From: Pseudomonadota bacterium
GTDB taxonomy: Bacteria; Pseudomonadota; Gammaproteobacteria; Steroidobacterales; Steroidobacteraceae
Length of the DNA: 64,000 bases
Assembly: GCA_021777555.1 (NCBI GenBank)
Contig: JAJYDK010000013.1
Span: 1 to 64,000 of the forward strand
Direction of reading: 5' to 3'
How positions within the stretch are numbered: position 1 is the first letter of the stretch; every line of letters begins with the position of its first letter. This document shows, one piece after another, positions 18,612 through 26,907 of this stretch. The position numbers and the translations under genes were made by a program. Under the pieces are notes generated by a model. The model was not told where the DNA came from. It did not search any database and saw only the letters and a list, made by a program, of their open reading frames with translations.

Positions 18612-19550
18612 TCAGCTCTTCCCGCCCTGCTGCTCGGCGGCAGTCAGCGCATTGACATCCTCCACGATCAGCGTGCCGGTGCCCTCGTTGGTGAACACTT
18701 CACCCAGGATCCCCTCCTGCGCGCTGTATGAGACCACGTGCACGCGGCGCACGCCGCCGCGGATCGCCGCCTCGATGGCCTTGGCCTTGGGCAGCATGCC
18801 GTCGGCGATGCGCCCCTCCTGCCTCAGGCGCGTGAGACCCTTGAGGTCCGTATAGGAAATGAGCGAGCCGGGGTCGCTGAGCTCGGCCAGGATGCCCGGC
18901 GCGCCGGTGCACAGGATCAGCTTCTCGGCGCCGAGCGCCGAGGCGATGGCGGAAGCGACGGTGTCCGCATTGATGTTGAGCAGCATCCCGGAGTCGTCCG
19001 CCGACAGGGGGCTCACCACGGGCATCAGGCCATTGTCGAGGAGCTTGCGCAACACCGTGGGATCGACCTCATCGATGTCGCCGACGAAACCGTAGTCCAC
19101 GATCTCTCCGGTCGACTCCACCTTGACCGGCGGGCGCTTGTGCGCGCGCACCAGTCCCGCGTCCACGCCGCTGACCCCGACGGCTTCGATATTCAGTTCC
19201 CGGCAGAAGCCGAGGATGGTGGTGTTGATGGTGCCGTTGAGCACCATGGCGCTGACATCGATCGACTTGCGGTCGGTGACGCGGCGGCCTTCCACCATGC
19301 GCGTGGAGACTCCGAGGGCGTTGGCGAGCTCGGTGAGCTGTGGTCCGCCGCCGTGCACGAACACGACCCGCACGCCGAAGTAATGCAGAATGGCGAGCTG
19401 CTCGATGAGGACCCGCGTGGAGTCTTCGTCGGCGAACACGCCGCCGCCGGCTTTCACCACGAACGTCTTGCCGCGGTACATGCGGATATACGGGGCGGCG
19501 TTCTTGAGCGCGCGGATGGCGAGTGCCTGATCGCCGGAGTGCATGATCAT
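18612..19550 (-). CDS. argB: N-acylglutamate kinase (acetylglutamate kinase family)
   Basis: A 312-residue amino-acid kinase that phosphorylates N-acetyl- (or N-succinyl-) glutamate. Motifs are FVVKAGGGVFAD (Lys and Gly-rich phosphate loop), VRVVFVHGGGPQLTELANAL (acyl-glutamate site) and LLNINADTVASAIASALGAEKLI. Unlike xanthomonad ArgB it has no fused GNAT acyltransferase domain at the C terminus, so it cannot supply acylglutamate synthase activity. An in-frame ATG two codons in is an equal candidate start. Spacing to argF' is 6 bp. Confidence 0.9.
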   Translation of the reverse strand: MIMHSGDQALAIRALKNAAPYIRMYRGKTFVVKAGGGVFADEDSTRVLIEQLAILHYFGVRVVFVHGGGPQLTELANALGVSTRMVEGRRVTDRKSIDVSAMVLNGTINTTILGFCRELNIEAVGVSGVDAGLVRAHKRPPVKVESTGEIVDYGFVGDIDEVDPTVLRKLLDNGLMPVVSPLSADDSGMLLNINADTVASAIASALGAEKLILCTGAPGILAELSDPGSLISYTDLKGLTRLRQEGRIADGMLPKAKAIEAAIRGGVRRVHVVSYSAQEGILGEVFTNEGTGTLIVEDVNALTAAEQQGGKS

Positions 19551-19556
19551 GGTGAG

Positions 19557-20558
19557 CTATTTCTCCTTCAATAATCCGTACAACACCGCCATCTGCGCCG
19601 TCAGCCGATTGTATGCCTCGCGCTGGACGATACTGCGTGCGCTGTCGAGCACCTCGTCGGCCACGGCCACATTGCGCCGCACGGGCAGGCAGTGCATCAG
19701 CCGGCAATCCGGAGCGGCGCGCTCGAACCAGTCATTGCGCACGCACCAGTCGGTGAGCCGCGCGCGCAACGCGGCATCCGCCTCGGGCTGCCCGTAGCAC
19801 GCGGTCGCGCCCCACTCCTTCGCGTAGAGAATGTGCGCGCCCGAAAGCGCCTCGTCGCGATCATCGGTTTCGCGCACCGAGCCCCCCGAAAGCTCGGCTG
19901 CGCTGCGCGCCTTGTCCATGAGCGGCTTGGGCAGGGCGAACCCCTCGGGCCGCAGCACGACCACTTCCATGCCGCGCAGCGCCGCCATGTGCACCGCCGC
20001 CGCCGGAACCGCGAGCGGCAGCGCGCGCGGATGATATGCCCACGACAACACGAACCGGCCCGCTCGCGGCACGGCCAGGTCATCCAGGGTCTTCCAGTCG
20101 GCGAGGGCCTGGCAGGGATGATTGATGGCCGATTCGAGGTTGATGAGCGGCTTGTCGAGGAGGCCCGCCATGGCATTGAACCTCGTTTCGGCCAGGTCGG
20201 CCGCCAGGTCCTTGCCATCGGCGAAGGCGCGGATCCCCAGCGCGTCGCAATACGACGCCAGCACGGGAATTCCCTCGCGCACGTGCTCGGCCGCAGCTCC
20301 GTCCATGACCGCGCCCGGATTCGTCTCGAGCTGCCAGGTACCCTGGCCCGGGGTGATGACGAAGGAACTGCCACCGAGGCGGGCCATGCCCGCCTGGAAA
20401 GACGCCAGGGTGCGCAGCGACGGATTGAGGAACACCAGCCCCAGGATCCTGCCCGCCAGCGCATGCGGCTCCGGACGCGTCTCCAGGCGCCGTGCCAGCT
20501 CGAGCAGCGCGATCACCTCCTCGCGCGTCAGGTCCGCCAGATCGATGAAGCGTTTCAT
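19557..20558 (-). CDS. argF': N-acylornithine carbamoyltransferase (ArgF', succinyl- or acetyl-ornithine type)
   Basis: A 333-residue transcarbamylase acting on acylated ornithine, not free ornithine. Carbamoyl-phosphate residues are in FLNPSLRTLASF and HPCQALADW, and the catalytic loop is MHCLPVRRN. The Trp of GTWQLETNPGAVMDG and YAKEWGA in place of the ornithine-type SMG loop mark the AOTCase/SOTCase branch. Residue 90, just before EH in the loop DGAAAEH, is Ala. The matching residue is Glu92 in Xanthomonas AOTCase and Pro90 in Bacteroides SOTCase, and changing Glu92 to Ala, Pro, Ser or Val was reported to shift preference to succinylornithine. It starts inside the argD stop (ATGA). Confidence 0.88.
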   Translation of the reverse strand: MKRFIDLADLTREEVIALLELARRLETRPEPHALAGRILGLVFLNPSLRTLASFQAGMARLGGSSFVITPGQGTWQLETNPGAVMDGAAAEHVREGIPVLASYCDALGIRAFADGKDLAADLAETRFNAMAGLLDKPLINLESAINHPCQALADWKTLDDLAVPRAGRFVLSWAYHPRALPLAVPAAAVHMAALRGMEVVVLRPEGFALPKPLMDKARSAAELSGGSVRETDDRDEALSGAHILYAKEWGATACYGQPEADAALRARLTDWCVRNDWFERAAPDCRLMHCLPVRRNVAVADEVLDSARSIVQREAYNRLTAQMAVLYGLLKEK

Positions 20559-21736
20559 GCGCCAATGCCCGTGAGCGCATCCCGCAGGAGATCGACATGC
20601 TGCTCCTGGAGGATGAATGGTGGCAACAGCCGCACGATATTCGGATCGGTCGCCGTGCCGGTGAGGATGCCGCGGCGCAGCAACTCCGCCTGCACGTGCT
20701 TGGCGGGCGCGCTCGTGCGCAGACCGAGCAGAAACCCCTCGCCCTGGGTCGCAGTCACCGGACCCACCACGCAGGTGCGCCGGATGTAGTCGGAGACCCG
20801 GCGGACATTCCCGAGCAGTCCCTCGGACTCTATGGCCTCGAGCGCCGCTAGCAGGGCGGCGCACGCCATCGGGCCGCCGCCGTACGTCGTGCCGAGCAGA
20901 CCCACTTTCAGCGTGGCGGACACCTTGGCCGAGGTCAGGAGGGCGGCCACCGGAAAGCCGTTGCCGAGCGCCTTGGCGGTGCTGATCATGTCGGGCGCGA
21001 CGCCGTACAGGGTGGCTGCGAAGGGCGCTCCAATCCGGCCGAAGCCGCACTGCACTTCGTCGAAGATCAACAGTGCGCCCACCTGGTCGCAGCGGCGGCG
21101 CAATGCCCACAGGTACTGCGCGCCGAGATCCACCGCGCCGGCAAGACCCTGAACCGGCTCCACGATCACCGCGGCCGTGCGCTCGGTAACGTGTTCGTCG
21201 ATGGCCGCCAGGTTCCCCCGCGGCATGAAACTGACATCGAAGGGCTTGCGGGGAAAACCGTACCAGGCTTCGGCGCCCCAAGTGACCGCCGAGGCCGCCG
21301 CGGTGCGGCCGTGAAAGGCGCCCTCGACTGCGGCCACGTGCGGCCGGGAAGTCATGCGCAAGGCCAGGCGCAGCGCGTTCTCGTTCGCCTCGGCGCCGGT
21401 GCTGACCAGGAATACGCTGGCGAAATCCAGCCCCGAGAATTCCAACAGTCGGCGCGCGGCGCGCGCGCGGATCGGCATCGGGATGGCATTGGTCTGAAAC
21501 TGGCACGCGCGCGCCTGGGCGATGAGCGCCTCGGTCCAGCCACGATGACCGTAGCCGAGCGCCGCCACGGCGTGCCCACCGTAGAGATCGAGAACCCGCT
21601 CGCCGCGGGCGCTCACGAGCCAGACGCCCTCCGCGGAGGCCACCTCGAAGGGATACTGCGCATAGACCGGCGCCAGGCCATCAGCCGGGGTCCCGGGCTG
21701 CGCGGTCGGTGCTGTGGTGCTCACGGCGTCTCGCAC
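20555..21736 (-). CDS. argD: N-acylornithine aminotransferase
   Basis: A 393-residue class III PLP aminotransferase that forms N-acylornithine from the semialdehyde. Signatures are LDLYGGHAVAALGYGHRG, STGAEANENALRLALR, IFDEVQCGFGRIG (Asp) and STAKALGNGFPVAAL with the PLP Lys. It starts with GTG behind GAGGAG, 10 bp after argC, and overlaps argF' by 4 bp. Sequence is distinct from the GabT at the left of the window. Confidence 0.93.
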   Translation of the reverse strand: MRDAVSTTAPTAQPGTPADGLAPVYAQYPFEVASAEGVWLVSARGERVLDLYGGHAVAALGYGHRGWTEALIAQARACQFQTNAIPMPIRARAARRLLEFSGLDFASVFLVSTGAEANENALRLALRMTSRPHVAAVEGAFHGRTAAASAVTWGAEAWYGFPRKPFDVSFMPRGNLAAIDEHVTERTAAVIVEPVQGLAGAVDLGAQYLWALRRRCDQVGALLIFDEVQCGFGRIGAPFAATLYGVAPDMISTAKALGNGFPVAALLTSAKVSATLKVGLLGTTYGGGPMACAALLAALEAIESEGLLGNVRRVSDYIRRTCVVGPVTATQGEGFLLGLRTSAPAKHVQAELLRRGILTGTATDPNIVRLLPPFILQEQHVDLLRDALTGIGA

Positions 21737-21746
21737 AGGAGGCTCC

Positions 21747-22850
21747 TCAGGTCCAGCCGGGGGCGGTGGCCGTGAGACCCGAGGTCTCCGGCAGATCCCA
21801 CATCCGGTTCATCCACTGCACGGCGCCGCCGGCGGCGCCCTTGTTCAGGTTGTCGATGGCGCACATCACGGCCACCGTATGAGCATTGGCCGCGGCCGAC
21901 AGATGGGCGTAGTTGGTCGTGGCGACGTCCTTCACACGGGGCGCACCGGTGGCGACTCGTATGAAAGGCGAGTTCGCATAGAACCCCCGCAGCGCCGCCA
22001 ACACCCCGGCCGTGTCGAGCGGTTTCCTCAGCTGCGCCTGCACGGTCACATGAATGCCGCGCGCGAAGGGCCCGGAGTGCGGCACGAAGGCGAATTCCGC
22101 CTCGACGCCGCTCGCCGCCCGCGCGCAGGCCCCGATTTCCGGCGCGTGCCGGTGCGAGAGCGCGTTGTAGGCGTAGAGGTCGCTGTGCCGCAGCGGATGA
22201 TGCGTGCCGGCGACCGGCTTGCGGCCCGCGCCGGTGCTGCCGGTGACGCCGCTGACGAACAGGGTCGGCGTGACGAGCCCCAGCGACAGCAGCGGCACGC
22301 TGGCCAGCAGCGTCGCCGTCGAGAAGCAGCCTGGATGAGCGACGTGAGTCGTCTCGAGGTTCCCCAGGTGCTCCGGCACGGCGCACGTGAATTCCGGCAG
22401 ACGCGCCGGTGCGCCGTGCGGGTGCTTGTACACCGCCTCGTAGGCCGCCGCGGAGCTGAAGCGGAAATCCGCGGAGATGTCGACGACACGCGGGTGCGTA
22501 CCTGCGGCCGAGGCGGCGCTGAGGAGCGAGTCGATCAGCTGCGCCGACACGCCATGCGGTGCGGCGGAGAAGACCGCGCACCGCGGCGAGCGTGTCATGA
22601 GTTCCTGCACCTCGGCCTGCGAGGCGAACCGGGTATCGCCGTAGGCAGCGGCGAGGTGCGGGAAAGCTTCCGCGACCGGCTCACCCGGCTGGCTGTCCGA
22701 CAGGACGGCGGCCACGCTGAAGTTCGGATGGGCCGCGAGCAGGCGCAGCAGCTCGCCCGCCACGTAGCCTGTGCCTCCAAGCACCACGGCCGCAATGGAT
22801 GTGTTGCGAGGCTCGGTTGCTGCGCCCCGCCCTTCGGGCACGGTCGTCAT
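21747..22850 (-). CDS. argC: N-acyl-gamma-glutamyl-phosphate reductase
   Basis: A 367-residue NADPH-dependent reductase. The nucleotide-binding start is VVLGGTGYVAGELLRLLAAHP, the catalytic Cys is in HPGCFSTATLLASVPL, and the C-terminal AIDNLNKGAAGGAVQWMN is typical of the short ArgC form. The frame is open far upstream, but the ATG at 22850 lies in the stop of the preceding gene (ATGA) and fits the family length. It is coupled to the P-loop gene upstream and argD downstream. Confidence 0.93.
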   Translation of the reverse strand: MTTVPEGRGAATEPRNTSIAAVVLGGTGYVAGELLRLLAAHPNFSVAAVLSDSQPGEPVAEAFPHLAAAYGDTRFASQAEVQELMTRSPRCAVFSAAPHGVSAQLIDSLLSAASAAGTHPRVVDISADFRFSSAAAYEAVYKHPHGAPARLPEFTCAVPEHLGNLETTHVAHPGCFSTATLLASVPLLSLGLVTPTLFVSGVTGSTGAGRKPVAGTHHPLRHSDLYAYNALSHRHAPEIGACARAASGVEAEFAFVPHSGPFARGIHVTVQAQLRKPLDTAGVLAALRGFYANSPFIRVATGAPRVKDVATTNYAHLSAAANAHTVAVMCAIDNLNKGAAGGAVQWMNRMWDLPETSGLTATAPGWT

Positions 22851-23923
22851 CCGGCGCTCGTCCGGGGCAGGCCCACGGCCTCCATCACACGGTCGCCGAG
22901 CGCCACGCCGTCGGTGATGGCGTTGAAGGCGGCGACCTGCATCTGGCTGGTGATCAGATCGACGCCCACCTGGTTGTCGGTGGCGGGACCGGTGACCACG
23001 CACGGCTCGATGCCGAAGCGCTCGCGCAGCAGCTTCACCCCGCCCCACGCCGCGACGGGATCGTTGGCGGATAGCGCAACGCCGGTCAGCGCGTCGCGGA
23101 TGTCCGGACACTCCAGGATGGCGTCCACGCCGTAGGTGCCGAGAATCCCATCGCCGAGCTCGAACACGATGACGTCGGGCTTTCCGGCCGCGAGCTCGGT
23201 GAGCATGGTGCGCGTGAGCGCGGGACCGTTGTGTCGCGTGGTGGTGACCACGCCGAAATCCGTGAAGATCGCCGAGCGGCGCGCCCCGGCATCCTCCATG
23301 GCGAGGATGTCGCGACGCAGAGATACGCCCGTCGCCTTGAAGGCATCGACCGTGAGTCCCCGGTGGCGCATGCGGGCGATCATGGCGCAGGCGGCCGCCG
23401 TCTTGCCCGCCTCCATGCAGGTCCCGGCGAGCGCCACCACCGGCACCTTGCGCGTTTCGAGCTTCGCAGCCTGGTCCAGGCGGCGCAGGCCCGCGCGCGC
23501 CGGCACGCCGATGCGCTCGCCGAGATAGGGAAAGTGCAGCGCCACACCGAGCACGCGGCAATCGAACGGCTTGCCCTTCTCGGGATTGACCGAGTCGCAG
23601 GCGCCGAGCACTCCGCCGATGTTGAGCATCTGGATCACATCGCCGGGCTTGACCTGCGCGGGGATGTGGCCCGAGTAGCCAAACAGCGCCTTGCGGTGCC
23701 CGAGCGCGCCCACCACGATGTCGCCCTTGCCGACCTTGGCCATGCGACCCGAGGTGAGCTCCAGGGTGTTGTAGGTGGATTTGTTGGTCAGCACCTCGAC
23801 CACGATCACCACGCCCTCCTCGGCGGGAATGTCCGGGGAGATGCGCACCTCGTGCGACAGGCGACAGGCCTGCGCGACGGAGGCGATCTTGTCGACGACG
23901 ACGCTTCTCATGCCGCTGTTCAT
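22847..23923 (-). CDS. P-loop protein of unknown function inside the arginine operon (distantly DUF1611/DgcN-like)
   Basis: A 358-residue protein I cannot assign. Residues 1-145 look like a beta-rich domain (VVIVVEVLTNKSTYNTLELT, GDIVVGALGHRKALFGYSGH). Residues 160-350 form a P-loop domain: Walker A AGTCMEAGKTAA (166-177), then DAFKATGVSLRRD, and a Walker B-like VIVFELGDGILGTYG (251-265). The layout of the C-terminal half recalls DUF1611 proteins; one member, DgcN, is a D-glutamate N-acetyltransferase. The gene overlaps argG and argC by 4 bp each, so it is made in step with them. A glutamate N-acyltransferase is exactly what this operon lacks; that role is a hypothesis, not shown by sequence. 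Confidence 0.6.
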   Translation of the reverse strand: MNSGMRSVVVDKIASVAQACRLSHEVRISPDIPAEEGVVIVVEVLTNKSTYNTLELTSGRMAKVGKGDIVVGALGHRKALFGYSGHIPAQVKPGDVIQMLNIGGVLGACDSVNPEKGKPFDCRVLGVALHFPYLGERIGVPARAGLRRLDQAAKLETRKVPVVALAGTCMEAGKTAAACAMIARMRHRGLTVDAFKATGVSLRRDILAMEDAGARRSAIFTDFGVVTTTRHNGPALTRTMLTELAAGKPDVIVFELGDGILGTYGVDAILECPDIRDALTGVALSANDPVAAWGGVKLLRERFGIEPCVVTGPATDNQVGVDLITSQMQVAAFNAITDGVALGDRVMEAVGLPRTSAG

Positions 23924-25146
23924 GCCGAACGCTCTCCGGCGCGTCTGTGGAACACGCCCGTCAGGGCGACGATCTTGGAGAACCCGAGCGCATCCTGCGG
24001 CGTCCACTCGCCCGCCGCCTCGCCGTAGACCCCCTTGGAGGCGGCCATGAGGGAGAACGGTGACTCGACGCCTTCGACGAAGAGGTTCCCCGGACGGAAC
24101 GAGATGCGCACCTCGCCCGTGACCCGTTCCTGGGAGGACAGCAGGAAGGATTCGATGTCGCGGCAGACCGGATCGAGCAGCTGGCCCTCGTGCACCAGAT
24201 CGCCGTAGGGTTGGGCGAGAAGCTCCTTGATGCGCTGCTGGCGGCCGGTGAGCACGAGCTTCTCGAGCTCACGATGCGCGGTGAGGAGAACCTCCGCGGC
24301 CGGCGCCTCGAAGGCGACCCGCCCCTTGGTGCCGATGATGGTATCGCCCAGGTGAATGCCACGCCCGATACCGAAGGGCGCCGCCAGGGTTTCCAACGCT
24401 TCGATCAGCGCCACCGGCGGGAGCGAGCGGCCATCGAGGCCGGTCGGCCGGCCTCGCTCGAAGGCGAGGACATGGGTCTCGGGAGCGCGGGGCCGGGTGA
24501 AGGCGTCCCGTGTCAGCACCCACGCGTGGTCGGGAATGCTGCCGGAGGAGGTCAGGGTTTCCTTGCCGCCGATGGTGACGCCCCAGAGGCCGCGGTTGAC
24601 CGAGTAGGCGGCGCCGTACGGCGGGACCGGCAGATGGCGCTCCTCGAGGTATGCGAGCTCCTCCTGCCGCTTGAACGCCCGATCGCGCACGGGCGCGAGG
24701 ACTTCCAGCTCCGGAGCCAGGGTACGCATGGCGACCTCGAAGCGCACCTGATCATTGCCCGCGGCGGTGCAGCCGTGGGCGATCATGTTGGTGCCGAGCT
24801 TGCGCGCCATGTGCGCGATGGTCTGTGCCTGCATGACGCGCTCGGCGCCGACGCACAGCGGGTAGAGCTGGCCGCGCTTGACGTTGCCCATGATCAGGAA
24901 GCGCAGGACCTGCTCGAAGTAATCGGCGCGGGCGTCGACCTGATGGTGCCCGATCGCCCCGAGCGCACGCGCACGCTCGGCGAGCATGCGCGCAGCGGCT
25001 TCGTCGATGCCGCCGGTGTCGACCGTGACCGTGATGACAGGGCGGCGCTGAGTCTCCTTCAGCCACGGCACCAGGAAGGAGGTGTCGAGACCCCCGGAAT
25101 AGGCCAGAACGATGGGCTGCTCGCCCGAGGGGGAGGGTGTCGGCAT
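23920..25146 (-). CDS. argG: Argininosuccinate synthase
   Basis: A 408-residue ATP-dependent ligase joining citrulline and aspartate. The PP-loop motif AYSGGLDTSFLVPWLKE binds ATP, and AHGCTAAGNDQVRFEVAMRTL and GRGIHLGDTIIGTKGRVAFEAPA are conserved in the family. It begins 8 bp after argR and overlaps the following P-loop gene by 4 bp. Citrulline must come from N-acylcitrulline through a deacylase that is not in this window. Confidence 0.95.
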   Translation of the reverse strand: MPTPSPSGEQPIVLAYSGGLDTSFLVPWLKETQRRPVITVTVDTGGIDEAAARMLAERARALGAIGHHQVDARADYFEQVLRFLIMGNVKRGQLYPLCVGAERVMQAQTIAHMARKLGTNMIAHGCTAAGNDQVRFEVAMRTLAPELEVLAPVRDRAFKRQEELAYLEERHLPVPPYGAAYSVNRGLWGVTIGGKETLTSSGSIPDHAWVLTRDAFTRPRAPETHVLAFERGRPTGLDGRSLPPVALIEALETLAAPFGIGRGIHLGDTIIGTKGRVAFEAPAAEVLLTAHRELEKLVLTGRQQRIKELLAQPYGDLVHEGQLLDPVCRDIESFLLSSQERVTGEVRISFRPGNLFVEGVESPFSLMAASKGVYGEAAGEWTPQDALGFSKIVALTGVFHRRAGERSA

Positions 25147-25154
25147 AGGGCGCC

Positions 25155-25601
25155 TTAGATGCGAAAGGTGGCCTGCAGCCGCGCGATGAGCTCATCCTGC
25201 GCGCGGCCGTCGGCGGTGGCGATGAAGATGGTGTCGTCGCCGGAGATGGTGCCGGCGACTTCCGGCCACTCGGCGCGATCGATGGCGACCGCAACGCTTT
25301 GGGCGGCGCCGATGGTGGTCCTGAGCACGGTGAGCGAGGAGCCGGCGCGCCTCAGTCCGCGCACGAACTGGGCGAGCATCGCGAAATCCCCCTGCGTGCG
25401 CGACACCTCATCGGAAGGCAGCACGTAGCGGCCGCTCGCCTTGAGCACTCCGAGGTCGCGCAGGTCACGGCTGATCGAGGACTGGGTGACATCGTGGCCC
25501 TGCGCCCGCAGCAGCCGCACCAGGTCCTCCTGGCGATGAACCACACCCTCGCGCAGGATGCGCACGACGGTCTGGCGGCGTTCGAGCTGGTCCGCGTCCA
25601 T
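25155..25601 (-). CDS. argR: Arginine repressor
   Basis: A 148-residue ArgR. The N-terminal winged helix (VRILREGVVHRQEDLVRLLR then HDVTQSSISRDLRDLGVLKA) binds DNA, and the C-terminal domain (SVAVAIDRAEWPEVAGTISG, then DDTIFIATAD) binds arginine and forms hexamers. As first gene of the operon it is under its own control. The start at 25601 gives the standard length. ArgR of this hexameric type differs from the AraC-type ArgR of Pseudomonas. Confidence 0.93.
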   Translation of the reverse strand: MDADQLERRQTVVRILREGVVHRQEDLVRLLRAQGHDVTQSSISRDLRDLGVLKASGRYVLPSDEVSRTQGDFAMLAQFVRGLRRAGSSLTVLRTTIGAAQSVAVAIDRAEWPEVAGTISGDDTIFIATADGRAQDELIARLQATFRI

Positions 25602-25609
25602 GAGATCAG

Positions 25610-25669
25610 GTGCAGTCGTGTGCGTGCATAAAGTTGCACGTATTGTGCATTTTAATTCGTGCGAGTCAA
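25610..25669 (-). promoter_or_regulatory. Promoter and ARG-box-like half-sites of the arginine operon
   Basis: Reading leftward, TTGACT (25669-25664) and CACAAT (25647-25642) are 16 bp apart. Four GTGCA/TGCAC half-sites begin at 25610, 25624, 25635 and 25645. The last two form TGCAC-GTATT-GTGCA, and the last three are spaced 11 and 10 bp, one helical turn, covering the -10 box and the start. This fits arginine-dependent repression by ArgR. The half-site is nearer the Streptomyces-like TTGCA form than the E. coli TGAAT form. Confidence 0.6.
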
Positions 25670-25684
25670 GAGCACGCGCGACGC

Positions 25685-26896
25685 TCAGCCGGGATGCTTG
25701 AAAACCTGGCGGAAGTAGGCGAGGAAGGTCCGGTCGTCGCACAGCGTCTTGCCCGGCTCGTCGGAGAGCTTGCCGACGGGCTGGCCGTTGCATTCGACCA
25801 GCTTCATGACGATGTCGAGGGTGGGGACGCCGAGATCGTTCGTGAGGTGCGTGCCGATGCCAAAGCCGCACGGGATCCGGTCGGCGAAGCGTTCGTACAG
25901 CGAGAGCGCCTTCTTCAGCGTCAGACTGTCCGAGAACACCAGGCGTTTGCCGTGTGGGTCGATCCGCAGCCGCTCGTAGTGCGCGAGCGCCTTCTCCGCC
26001 CAGAGCACCGGGTCGCCGGAGTCGTGGCGCAGGCCATCGAAGAGCTTGGCGAAGTAGGGATCGAAGTCCTGGAGAAAGGCATCCATTCCGACCACGTCGG
26101 TCAGGGCGATCCCGAGGTCACCGCGGTATTCCTGGACCCAGTTCTCGAGCGCAGCCTTCTGAAAGTGCCTCAGCTGCACACCCACCGCCTGGAAGGTCTG
26201 CAGGTACTCGTGCGCCATGGTTCCGATGGGGGTGAGCCCGTACTTGCGCGCCAGATGCACATTGGAGGTACCGCGGAACTGCTCTGGCGCGGCTCGCGCC
26301 AGGGTGGCCACGACTTTCTCGTGCCAGGCCCGCGAGAAGCGCCGGCGCGTGCCGAAATCGAAGAACTGGAACGGATGGCGCCTGGGCTGCGCGAGGCTCC
26401 CGCGGCCGCTCGAGAGATCCCCGAGCAGGGCGATCTTGCGCGCCAGGCGCTCGCGCCCGGTGGCCTGCGCCGACTGGCGCGCGAATGCCCTGAAGTAGAG
26501 CTCATTCACGATCGAGAGCACGAAGATCTCGAATCCCATGACATGGATCTGGGGTCCCCGCGTCTCGATCATCAGCCGCTCACCGTCGCTTCCCACCGAG
26601 AGAAACCGGGACTGGAAGCGGAAGATGCGCAGAAATTCAATGAAATCGGGCTTGAGGTAGCGCAAGCCCCCGAGGTAGGCGAGCTCCTCCGCAGTGAAGG
26701 TCAGCGTACAGAGGTGCTCGAGCTGCGCGCGTACCTCCCTCTCCAGGGAGGCGAGCGGATAGCGGGGACGGCTGCGGCACACGAAACGATACACGGCGTG
26801 GTTGCCCGGGAACGAATGCAGGAAGGGCTGCCACATCGTGAACTTGTACAGATCCGTATCGAGCAGGGAGCGGATCACCGGCTGGAAGGCGCGCAT
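25685..26896 (-). CDS. pncB: Nicotinate phosphoribosyltransferase
   Basis: A 403-residue enzyme that makes nicotinate mononucleotide from nicotinate and PRPP with ATP hydrolysis (NAD salvage). Family signatures are SLLDTDLYKFTMWQPFLHSF, the region around IGTMAHEYLQTF with the His-containing loop, and GTHLTNDLGVPTLDIVMKLV near the C terminus. Length is normal. It follows tamB by 11 bp and ends just before the arginine operon promoter. Confidence 0.94.
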   Translation of the reverse strand: MRAFQPVIRSLLDTDLYKFTMWQPFLHSFPGNHAVYRFVCRSRPRYPLASLEREVRAQLEHLCTLTFTAEELAYLGGLRYLKPDFIEFLRIFRFQSRFLSVGSDGERLMIETRGPQIHVMGFEIFVLSIVNELYFRAFARQSAQATGRERLARKIALLGDLSSGRGSLAQPRRHPFQFFDFGTRRRFSRAWHEKVVATLARAAPEQFRGTSNVHLARKYGLTPIGTMAHEYLQTFQAVGVQLRHFQKAALENWVQEYRGDLGIALTDVVGMDAFLQDFDPYFAKLFDGLRHDSGDPVLWAEKALAHYERLRIDPHGKRLVFSDSLTLKKALSLYERFADRIPCGFGIGTHLTNDLGVPTLDIVMKLVECNGQPVGKLSDEPGKTLCDDRTFLAYFRQVFKHPG

Positions 26897-26907
26897 CGGC
26901 AGGGCAC

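Noticed and set aside
17326-18855. A 509-codon plus-strand frame opposite argH
   Set aside because: argH carries the full lyase signature on the other strand, and this frame has no start signals or domains.
18612-19550. ArgB as a fused kinase-acetylglutamate synthase, as in xanthomonads
   Set aside because: The protein ends about 20 residues after the kinase fold (GTGTLIVEDVNALTAAEQQ) and has no GNAT domain.
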